The translations under genes were made by a program, and so were the position numbers. The notes under the pieces are model-generated. The model saw nothing but the letters and a program-made list of their open reading frames with translations, was not told the DNA's origin and made no database searches. DNA of 5,341 bases from Desulfobacterales bacterium (GTDB lineage: Bacteria; Desulfobacterota; Desulfobacteria; Desulfobacterales; C00003060): positions 1 to 5,341 of the forward strand of contig JAUWXJ010000161.1 in the NCBI GenBank assembly GCA_030616425.1, given 5' to 3'. This document shows, in pieces, positions 1 to 5,330 of the stretch. Within the stretch, counting starts at the first letter, position 1, and each line of letters starts with the position of its first letter.

Positions 1-569
1 AAAAAGAGCTTGCCTGGGCTATAGAAAAGGGCCTGCGAGAGACAGGTGCAGATTCGGTTGCCTTTCCTCCTATTGTGGCGGCAGGCCACAGTGCTGCCCT
101 GCCCCACGCCATTCCTACAAACCGACCTGTTAGGCAAGGGGAACCCATCCTGTTTGATTGGGGGGCACGCCTCAACGGCTACTGTTCGGATATTTCCCGT
201 ACCATTGTGCTTGGTTCACCCGACGACACCTTTAAGAAAGTCTATCAGATCGTGCAAGATGCGCAATCTATGGCAATAGAAGCAATAAAGCCCGGGGTGA
301 GCACACAGTCTGTGGACAAGATTGCAAGGGATCATATTGTTGCCAAGGGGTTCGGAGATTACTTTGGACATGGGCTTGGACACGGTGTGGGCCTGGCAAC
401 TCATGAAAAACCGCATTTGAGTCCCATTCGACCGATGAATTTGGAAGTTGGCATGGTCACCACTATTGAGCCCGGCATTTACATACCCGGATGGGGTGGA
501 GTAAGGTTGGAAAACATGGTGGTTGTGAAAGAAGATGGGGCTGTCGTCTTGAACAAACTCCCGATATGA
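1..569 (+). CDS. M24-family metallopeptidase (Xaa-Pro aminopeptidase/prolidase-like), 5'-truncated by window edge
   Basis: This is the C-terminal 188 residues of a 'pita-bread' fold metallopeptidase; the first complete codon is at base 3 and the N-terminal part lies outside the window. Family members are cytoplasmic dinuclear-metal enzymes that remove an N-terminal residue before proline or split Xaa-Pro dipeptides. All five expected metal ligands are visible, numbering from the first full codon: D52 in LFDWGA, D63 in CSDISRT, H127 in GHGLGHGVG, E156 in TIEPGIY and E170 in RLENM. The second active-site histidine is H134 in THEKP, and the segment GHSAALPHA is the usual substrate-side loop. The catalytic domain is therefore intact. 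The protein stops at NKLPI, a few residues earlier than I would expect for this family, just where a block of 7-bp repeats begins. The family call is strong; I cannot separate aminopeptidase P from prolidase or related M24B enzymes without the N-terminal domain. Confidence 0.93.
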   Translation, partial: KELAWAIEKGLRETGADSVAFPPIVAAGHSAALPHAIPTNRPVRQGEPILFDWGARLNGYCSDISRTIVLGSPDDTFKKVYQIVQDAQSMAIEAIKPGVSTQSVDKIARDHIVAKGFGDYFGHGLGHGVGLATHEKPHLSPIRPMNLEVGMVTTIEPGIYIPGWGGVRLENMVVVKEDGAVVLNKLPI

Positions 570-572
570 GTT

Positions 573-680
573 ATTGCGGAATGCGGATTGAAAGCGCAGA
601 GAGCAAAGAGCATAGAGCAAAAAAACGCTATGCGCCATGCGCTATGCGGAGCAAAGCTCCAGTGACCAGTGAACAATGAC
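573..680. repeat. Mosaic of four degenerate heptanucleotide tandem-repeat blocks
   Basis: The gap between the peptidase and wbqC genes breaks into four arrays with a 7-bp period. Block 1 (573-590) reads ATTGCGG, AATGCGG, ATTG. Block 2 (593-620) reads AGCGCAG, AGAGCAA, AGAGCAT, AGAGCAA. Block 3 (626-649) reads CGCTATG, CGCCATG, CGCTATG, CGG. Block 4 (660-680) reads CAGTGAC, CAGTGAA, CAATGAC. Blocks 1 and 3 share an ATGCGG core when rotated, while blocks 2 and 4 have different units, and the blocks are not in one continuous register. Block 4 runs into the coding region and contains the ATG at 676. The pattern resembles the short tandemly repeated heptamers described in intergenic DNA of some bacteria (for example STRR in cyanobacteria). 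Origin and function are unknown. Confidence 0.75.
648..660. repeat. Small perfect hairpin (GGAGC-AAA-GCTCC)
   Basis: A 5-bp perfect stem with a 3-base loop sits between repeat blocks 3 and 4, ending 15 bases before the ATG at 676. It contains the only GGAG-like sequence upstream of wbqC, which is both too distant for a normal ribosome binding site and buried in the stem. Such a short stem may be chance or part of the repeat mosaic. Confidence 0.35.
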
Positions 681-1362
681 TATGATAGTTGCTGTACATC
701 AGCCTCAATATATGCCATGGCTCGGTTACTTTGACAAGATAGACCGAGCTGACGCCTTTGTTCTGCTGGATACGGTGCAGTTCAAAAAAAACGAATGGCA
801 AAACCGTAACAAAATTAAGACTTCTGACGGGTGGCAGTGGTTGACCGTGCCGGTTCGATACCGCTTTCCGCAAAAAATCTTTGAGGTTGAGATCGACTCC
901 AAGGTGCCTTGGCAACGAAAACACCGGCAGGCACTTCGTACCCATTACACCAAATCCCCTTATTTCGAGCAGACCATGGAGATCCTGGAGCCGATTCTCT
1001 CGGAGCCCTGGGAAAAGATTGCTCCCCTGAATATTAAGGTGGTAAAAGAACTGGCAAGGGCCCTGGGGATTACTACCCAGATACATATAGCCTCTGAAAT
1101 GGGAAAATTTCCAGAGAATCCACATGAACGCCTGGTGGCAATCACAAAGCATTTGGATGGTGACGTCTATTTGGCCGGAAGCGGCAGCCAGGCCTATGTT
1201 GAGATAGATTACTTCAAGAATGCTGGAATTGAGCTAATCTTTCAGGATTATAACCATCCACAATATCCCCAGCTCTTCGGCCCATTCGAATACTTTATGT
1301 CGGTTATTGATCTGATGTTCAACTGTGGCCAGGATAGCCTGTCAATTATTAGGAGGAAATAA
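676..1362 (+). CDS. WbqC family protein (surface-polysaccharide locus protein)
   Basis: A 228-residue protein covering the whole WbqC-like family length. The N-terminal signature is clear: VAVHQPQYMPWLGYFDKI at residues 5-22, followed by DTVQFKKNEWQNRNKIK at 32-48 and WLTVPV at 55-60. The C-terminal half has YLAGSGSQAYVE (165-176), the run GIELIFQDYNHPQYPQ (184-199) and SVIDLMFNCG (209-218), all typical of the family. WbqC proteins recur in O-antigen and other glycan gene clusters, but I know of no firmly established reaction. There is no signal peptide or membrane span, so it should be cytoplasmic. Two starts are possible: ATG 676, which lies inside a heptamer repeat, and ATG 682, which gives MIVAVHQPQ and better matches how family members begin. 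Neither has a good Shine-Dalgarno. An in-frame TGA at 670-672 rules out anything further upstream. The stop overlaps the next start by one base (TAATG). Confidence 0.9.
   Translation: MTMIVAVHQPQYMPWLGYFDKIDRADAFVLLDTVQFKKNEWQNRNKIKTSDGWQWLTVPVRYRFPQKIFEVEIDSKVPWQRKHRQALRTHYTKSPYFEQTMEILEPILSEPWEKIAPLNIKVVKELARALGITTQIHIASEMGKFPENPHERLVAITKHLDGDVYLAGSGSQAYVEIDYFKNAGIELIFQDYNHPQYPQLFGPFEYFMSVIDLMFNCGQDSLSIIRRK
1351..1356 (+). promoter_or_regulatory. Strong Shine-Dalgarno (AGGAGG) for the PIG-L gene
   Basis: AGGAGG lies five bases before the ATG at 1362, inside the last codons of wbqC. It is the strongest ribosome binding site in the window and fixes the deacetylase start. Confidence 0.85.
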
Positions 1363-1976
1363 TGAATATCTTAGCGATTGGTTCCCATCCCGACGATATC
1401 GAGTTTGGCTGCGGCGGCACCCTTATCAAGTACGCACAAAATGGTCACAAAATTCACCTCTTTGTAATGTCGGACGCCTCAACCGGCCCCGGGGATACGG
1501 TTCGCCGAGATGAACAGTTTGCCTCAAACAAGGCCATGGGTGTGGAAGAGATCTTCTGGGGGGGATACACGGATACACAGATTCCAGTCACCAAGGATGC
1601 GATTAACGCCATCGAAGAAGTCATCCAAACGGTTTCCCCTACAATGATATTTGCTCATTACTTTGACGATACCCACCAGGATCACAGGAATGTATCCAAA
1701 GCGACTGCTTCTGCTACACGTTACGTAAAAAATGCGCTTTTTTATGAGGGACCTACCACTCAGAATTTTGCTCCAACGGTGTTTGTGGACATTCATGATG
1801 TCTTGGACAAGAAACTCGACGCCCTTGCAGCACACGCGTCTCAGGTGATGAAAACAAATATTGAGGGGACCTCCATCCTGGATATTGCTAAAGCCAGTGC
1901 TACGTTTCGCGGCCTCCAGGGTCGTGTACGAAACGCCGAGGCCTTTATTCCCGTGAGGCTCTTTGTGAACATATGA
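1362..1976 (+). CDS. PIG-L/LmbE-family N-acetyl sugar deacetylase
   Basis: A 204-residue zinc-dependent deacetylase of the PIG-L (LmbE) family, which typically removes N-acetyl groups from GlcNAc-type sugars carried on lipids, inositol, malate or nucleotides. The N-terminal motif is SHPDDIEFGCGGTL (residues 8-21). By analogy with MshB and BshB, H9 and D12 would bind zinc and D11 act as general base. The third ligand is H108 in the block HYFDDTHQDHRNV (99-111). The C-terminal FRGLQGRVRNAEAFIPVRLF (182-201) is the usual family ending. The form SHPDDIE, with I in place of the first acidic residue after DD, resembles the BshB1-like branch. Because it sits between wbqC and an aminotransferase gene, a substrate in amino-sugar glycan assembly is more likely than bacillithiol synthesis, but that is inference. 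No signal peptide is seen, so it is cytoplasmic. Its stop overlaps the next start in ATGA. Confidence 0.92.
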   Translation: MNILAIGSHPDDIEFGCGGTLIKYAQNGHKIHLFVMSDASTGPGDTVRRDEQFASNKAMGVEEIFWGGYTDTQIPVTKDAINAIEEVIQTVSPTMIFAHYFDDTHQDHRNVSKATASATRYVKNALFYEGPTTQNFAPTVFVDIHDVLDKKLDALAAHASQVMKTNIEGTSILDIAKASATFRGLQGRVRNAEAFIPVRLFVNI

Positions 1977-3034
1977 TTCCGCATTCAAAACCATTTATTG
2001 ATAACGACGATGTGAGGGCTGCAACCGAAGTAATCGCCTCTGGTAACCTGGCTCAAGGAGAAAGGGTTGAAGCTTTTGAACAAGCATTTGCCGACAGTGT
2101 TGGAAATGGCCCGGCAGTGGCAGTCAGCTCGGGCACCGCAGCCCTTCACTTGTCTTTGCTTGCCTTAGGGATAGGAAAGGGAGATGAGGTAATTATACCT
2201 AGTTTTGTCTGCAGCGCCCTGTTAAATGCCGTAAATTACGTGGGAGCTACCCCAATCCTGGCCGATATTGGACACAACACATATAACATAGATCCAGAAG
2301 ATGTCGAACACCGCGTAACAGGGCGCACGCGCGCTATTATTCTGCCCCATATCTTTGGAGAGGTGGCCGACTTAAAGCGGTTTCTTGAGATGGGAATTCC
2401 CATTATTGAAGACTGTGCCCAAGCCGTAGGTGCTCGCTACCGCGGACAATGCGTTGGAAGCTTTGGGACTATTTCTATGTTTTCCTTTTATGCCACCAAA
2501 GTCATGACCACTGGCGAGGGTGGCATGGTGGTATCCGAGGCTGAGGATTTGCTTGCGACAGTTCGAGAGTTGAGAGACTATGATGAACGCACCCCCTATA
2601 GAGTGCGGTACAATTACAAGATGACCGATATCCAAGCTGCCCTTGGACTTTCTCAATTAAAAAAGCTTCCTGATTTCATCAGCAGACGCACAGCCATTGC
2701 AATGCAGTACACCGAGGCCTTTTCTGACCTGCCGGTCGGCTTGCCCAATATAAGGCCTGACGGATCATCGATCTTTTATCGCTACGTCATTATGCTCAAA
2801 GAACGTGCCGATCGGTTTATTGAGGAAATGGCCGCGTCCGGTGTGGTATGCTCTCGCCCTGTCTTCCGGCCTATCCACGACCTGCTGGGGGCACAAGCGC
2901 TTCCCCGGACAGAAAGGGCCTGGCAGCGTGCGGTCTCTATCCCGATCTATCCTGCCCTGAATGACCAGGAGATTGATCATATCATTGAGGCTGTGAGGCA
3001 TGCTTGCACGGTTTGTGAAGCCTCCCCGCCCTGA
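1973..3034 (+). CDS. DegT/DnrJ/EryC1/StrS-family PLP-dependent sugar aminotransferase
   Basis: A 353-residue fold-type I aminotransferase that would move an amino group, usually from glutamate, onto a keto group of a nucleotide sugar. Landmarks appear in family order: KPFID (6-10), SSGTAALHL (52-60) for phosphate binding, GDEVIIPSF (70-78), EDCAQA (146-151) with D147 for the pyridine nitrogen and Q150, then SFYATK with the PLP-forming K176 followed by TTGEGGMVV (179-187). NYKMTDIQAALGLSQL (about 218-233) completes the set. Nothing essential is missing. The sequence does not say whether it makes a 3-amino or 4-amino sugar. The start overlaps the deacetylase stop by 4 bp (ATGA) with only a weak ribosome binding site, suggesting translational coupling. 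The last residues, EASPP, and the stop codon are encoded inside a GC-rich palindrome, so the natural C-terminus was probably altered by that repeat. Confidence 0.94.
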   Translation: MIPHSKPFIDNDDVRAATEVIASGNLAQGERVEAFEQAFADSVGNGPAVAVSSGTAALHLSLLALGIGKGDEVIIPSFVCSALLNAVNYVGATPILADIGHNTYNIDPEDVEHRVTGRTRAIILPHIFGEVADLKRFLEMGIPIIEDCAQAVGARYRGQCVGSFGTISMFSFYATKVMTTGEGGMVVSEAEDLLATVRELRDYDERTPYRVRYNYKMTDIQAALGLSQLKKLPDFISRRTAIAMQYTEAFSDLPVGLPNIRPDGSSIFYRYVIMLKERADRFIEEMAASGVVCSRPVFRPIHDLLGAQALPRTERAWQRAVSIPIYPALNDQEIDHIIEAVRHACTVCEASPP

Positions 3035-3047
3035 TGGGCGGGGCTTC
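3017..3047. repeat. GC-rich palindrome A containing the aminotransferase stop codon
   Basis: CCCCGCCC at 3024-3031 pairs perfectly with GGGCGGGG at 3036-3043 around a TGAT loop. GAAG (3017-3020) and CTTC (3044-3047) extend the stem past a three-base bulge. The TGA stop of the aminotransferase gene is the loop at 3032-3034. No T-run follows, so this is not a standard intrinsic terminator. Its sequence is nearly repeated at 3088-3115. The style resembles REP palindromes or the terminal hairpins of IS200/IS605 elements. Confidence 0.75.
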
Positions 3048-3076
3048 CCGGTAAGGAAGATAAATATTTTTGTATA

Positions 3077-3119
3077 GCTCCCCTTGACCCCGCCCTGAAG
3101 GACGGGGCTTGCGGGGAGC
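3077..3119. repeat. GC-rich palindrome B, direct-orientation relative of palindrome A with an added outer stem
   Basis: The inner stem pairs 3088-3095 with 3100-3107 around a TGAA loop, with one C-A mismatch (3093/3102). An outer perfect 7-bp stem, GCTCCCC (3077-3083) with GGGGAGC (3113-3119), encloses it across an internal loop. Bases 3088-3115 match 3024-3051 of palindrome A at 24 of 28 positions in the same orientation. No T-run follows on either strand, so termination of the usual kind is not indicated. It ends 26 bases before the first candidate start of the next gene and would sit in that gene's leader if transcription reads through. Confidence 0.75.
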
Positions 3120-3145
3120 GAGCCGGTCAATGAGAAAGGCAATGT

Positions 3146-4252
3146 ATGCATAAGATAATGAAATACCTCGGCTGGGTGGGGCTTGTAGTCCTCATATCCC
3201 CACCTGTGTCAGGTGCATTCAAGGAAATGGAGGTGAGGTGGGTCTACATATTCTCTTTTTCCTTTCTCGCCTCTGTTTTGCTAACCCCAATCTTCAGAAC
3301 CATTGCCACTAGATATCAGATTATGGATATCCCAAACGAGCGCAAATCCCACCAGCACCCAACACCTCTGCTTGGTGGTGTGGCCATCTACATTGGTTTT
3401 GTGGCTTCCATGCTTTTGAACAACATTATAGATTATCAAATTCTTGCCATTCTTCTTTCTGCCACTTTTGTTATGGTCACCAGCCTGATTGATGATATCA
3501 AGCGATTGTCGGCGGCATTTAAACTTCTGATCCAGATACTGGCCACTGGTATTATAATAGCATCGGGGATTCGGATCATACTCCTCCCACAAAATCTGTT
3601 GGGCCATGCTGTAAACTACATCCTTACGGTTCTTTGGGTTGTCGGAATTACGAATGCTATGAACTTTCTGGATGGGCTGGATGGTCTTGCGGCAGGGCTG
3701 GGTGCTATCATTGCTTTTTTTCTGGGGGTGGTAGCCTTTCAGACCAATCAACCCTTTCTGGGGTGGTTTGCGATCGCCCTGCTAGGAAGTTGCCTGGGAT
3801 TTCTTCCTTTTAACTTCAGGGTTCGCGGACCTGCCTCTATCTTTCTTGGTGACGCAGGCAGCACCTTCATAGGTTTTACCCTTGCATGCCTTGCCATTAA
3901 GGGTGAATGGGCGATCGACAATCCGATCGTTTCACTGAGCGCACCTATTCTGATCTTCGGCATACCTATCTTTGACATGACCCACACAACCATCAGGCGC
4001 GTTTTATCTGGAAAGGTCACAACCTTTAAGTCATGGATTGCGCATGTCAGCAAGGATCACATTCACCATCGCATGGAGCGACTCTTTCAAAGTAAGAAAA
4101 AGAGCGTGCTTCTAATCTATTCCATGAGTGCCTGCCTGGGGATAAGTGCTGTGGTACTCCGCAATGCTCGGACTATAGATGCAGTCCTTATAGTGCTTCA
4201 AGGGATCATAGTCTTCATTATCTTTTCATTGATCGAAGTCCGACGACAATGA
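3146..4252 (+). CDS. MraY/WecA/TagO-family polyprenyl-phosphate sugar-1-phosphate transferase (glycosyltransferase 4 type)
   Basis: A 368-residue integral membrane enzyme expected to transfer a HexNAc-1-phosphate from a UDP-sugar to undecaprenyl phosphate, the first step of many O-antigen, enterobacterial-common-antigen or teichoic glycans. Family motifs are all present: DIPNERKSH (61-69), LIDDIKRLSAAFKLLIQ (114-130) with the paired aspartates D116/D117, NAMNFLDGLDGLAAG (170-184), FLGDAGS (233-239) and DHIHHRM (304-310), the sugar-recognition HIHH loop. About ten or eleven hydrophobic spans surround these cytoplasmic loops. HIHH points to the WecA/TagO branch rather than MraY. The start is uncertain: ATG 3146 and ATG 3158 add a hydrophobic leader absent from what I expect of the family, whereas ATG 3227 or GTG 3233 would give a standard N-terminus; AAGGA at 3221-3225 is well spaced only for GTG 3233. 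The stop overlaps the next gene's start by 4 bp. Confidence 0.92.
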   Translation: MHKIMKYLGWVGLVVLISPPVSGAFKEMEVRWVYIFSFSFLASVLLTPIFRTIATRYQIMDIPNERKSHQHPTPLLGGVAIYIGFVASMLLNNIIDYQILAILLSATFVMVTSLIDDIKRLSAAFKLLIQILATGIIIASGIRIILLPQNLLGHAVNYILTVLWVVGITNAMNFLDGLDGLAAGLGAIIAFFLGVVAFQTNQPFLGWFAIALLGSCLGFLPFNFRVRGPASIFLGDAGSTFIGFTLACLAIKGEWAIDNPIVSLSAPILIFGIPIFDMTHTTIRRVLSGKVTTFKSWIAHVSKDHIHHRMERLFQSKKKSVLLIYSMSACLGISAVVLRNARTIDAVLIVLQGIIVFIIFSLIEVRRQ

Positions 4253-5145
4253 ACTCTCTGGATCAGTTAGCAGATCGGTTCATCAACCACCTGGTAGTGG
4301 AAAAGGGCCTTTCCAAGAATACTGTTTCCGCCTACAGCAGGGACCTGATCTTGTATCTGGAATTCTTACGGGCAAAGAAAGTTTCCAATATTGCCGAGTC
4401 TGATACTACGCTTGTTTTGAATCACCTGATTGACTTGAGAGATGCAGGCCTCGGGCCAAGGAGCAGAGCTAGACATCTGGTGGCCCTGAGGGGATTTTAT
4501 CGCTTCTTAGTTCAAGAAAGGATTCTGGAGACTAACCCCGCCCAGATGGTGGACCTGCCAAAAGCGGGCCGAAAACTTCCCGATGTTTTAAAAGTAAATG
4601 AAGTGGAACAGCTTCTTAGAACACCTGATCTTTCGAAGCCTTTGGGGATGCGCGATGCAGCCATGCTTGAACTCCTTTATGCAGCAGGCCTCAGGGCTTC
4701 AGAGCTAATCAATATGGGGATTGCAGATATCAACCTGGAGGCCTGTTTCGTCCGGATTCTGGGCAAGGGTTCTAAGGAGCGGCTGGTGCCAATCGGGCAA
4801 GTAGCCAAGGAAAGAGTTGATACATACCTTGCATCGGCACGGCCTGCCCTATTAAAAGGCCGACAAAGTTTGTACCTCTTTGTAACCCGCTCGGCAAAAC
4901 CCATGACTAGACAGGGGTTCTGGAAACTTCTGAAGCAATACGCTGTAAAGGCCGGGATTTCGTGCAAAATCACCCCACACACCCTTCGACATTCCTTTGC
5001 CACCCACCTCCTTGAACGGGGGGCAGATCTACGATCAGTGCAGGTGATGTTGGGCCATGTGGATATTAGTACTACACAAATCTATACCCATGTTGCCCAG
5101 GAGAGGTTAAAAGCTGTCCACACCCAGTACCATCCAAGAGGATAG
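4249..5145 (+). CDS. xerD: Tyrosine recombinase XerD (site-specific chromosome dimer resolution)
   Basis: A full-length 298-residue tyrosine recombinase, the same length as E. coli XerD. An N-terminal SAM-like core-binding domain spans about residues 5-90 (VEKGLSKNTVSAYSRDL at 17-33). The catalytic domain carries the complete set R149 (GLRASEL), K173 (GKGSKER), H244 and R247 (PHTLRHSFATHLL), H270 (LGHVDIS) and the nucleophile Y279 (TTQIYTHV), positions almost identical to E. coli XerD. The ending QYHPRG also matches XerD-type C-termini. In the family it acts with XerC at dif, aided by FtsK, to resolve chromosome dimers. XerC is the alternative label; the motif wording favours XerD, and a mobile-element integrase is unlikely given length and conservation. 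The start ATGA overlaps the preceding stop without a clear ribosome binding site, implying translational coupling to the membrane transferase gene. Confidence 0.94.
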   Translation: MNSLDQLADRFINHLVVEKGLSKNTVSAYSRDLILYLEFLRAKKVSNIAESDTTLVLNHLIDLRDAGLGPRSRARHLVALRGFYRFLVQERILETNPAQMVDLPKAGRKLPDVLKVNEVEQLLRTPDLSKPLGMRDAAMLELLYAAGLRASELINMGIADINLEACFVRILGKGSKERLVPIGQVAKERVDTYLASARPALLKGRQSLYLFVTRSAKPMTRQGFWKLLKQYAVKAGISCKITPHTLRHSFATHLLERGADLRSVQVMLGHVDISTTQIYTHVAQERLKAVHTQYHPRG

Positions 5146-5275
5146 AACTTGTGTAATGACTAGGATTTGCACTGGCTGCCAGCTGCCTGGAGCTAAAGTG
5201 ACAAGAAAGTAATAAAATTCCTCTCTTACTAAGGGGAGCAAAGTCAGCGGCTGATTTTGCAAGCCTAAGCTTATA

Positions 5276-5304
5276 TTGACAACCATAATCCGCTTTGCTA
5301 CAAA
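5276..5304 (+). promoter_or_regulatory. Candidate sigma70-type promoter for the gene starting at 5331
   Basis: A perfect -35 hexamer TTGACA (5276-5281) is followed after exactly 17 bases by TACAAA (5299-5304), a four-of-six match to the -10 consensus, preceded by an extended -10 TG at 5296-5297. Transcription would begin about 20 bases before the downstream ATG. The last base of the -10 is off consensus, so strength is uncertain. Confidence 0.45.
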
Positions 5305-5318
5305 AAAGTTAATTTCTC

Positions 5319-5324
5319 AAGGAG
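5319..5324 (+). promoter_or_regulatory. Shine-Dalgarno (AAGGAG) before the ATG at 5331
   Basis: AAGGAG sits six bases upstream of ATG 5331, ideal spacing, and is the main support for a gene beginning at the window's right edge. Confidence 0.6.
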
Positions 5325-5330
5325 CTGCAC

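Noticed and set aside
216..638. Minus-strand open frame of 140 codons opposite the peptidase gene and repeat mosaic
   Set aside because: It is antisense to a strongly conserved M24 domain, runs into repeat DNA and shows no recognisable motif; a shadow frame.
600..680. Possible CRISPR-like or tRNA-like structure in the repeat-rich gap
   Set aside because: The units are only 7 bp with no spacers, and no cloverleaf or TPsiC-like arm is present.
628..1152. Minus-strand open frame of 174 codons opposite wbqC
   Set aside because: The plus-strand frame has clear WbqC family motifs; the antisense translation has none.
3077..3119. Rho-independent terminator after the aminotransferase gene
   Set aside because: The stem is strong but no T-run follows on either strand; the only T-rich stretch (3067-3071) lies upstream of palindrome B and about 20 bases beyond palindrome A.
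2765..3151. Minus-strand open frame of 128 codons across the aminotransferase 3' end and palindromes
   Set aside because: Its translation is antisense to the conserved DegT C-terminus and to repeat sequence, with no domain of its own. It spans most of the gap before the transferase gene, but nothing supports expression.
3281..3751. Minus-strand open frame of 156 codons opposite the membrane transferase gene
   Set aside because: The plus strand carries all the MraY/WecA motifs here; the antisense product is unrecognisable.
4249..5145. Integrase of a prophage or genomic island
   Set aside because: Length, catalytic-residue positions and the C-terminal ending match chromosomal XerD, and there is no adjacent tRNA or attachment-site repeat.
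5233..5252. Sigma54-type promoter (GG-N10-GC)
   Set aside because: GG and GC have the right spacing at one place, but the surrounding bases do not match the TGGCAC/TTGCW consensus.
5146..5330. A dif recombination site beside xerD
   Set aside because: No pair of 11-bp Xer-binding arms around a central region was seen; dif normally lies near the replication terminus, not necessarily beside xerD.
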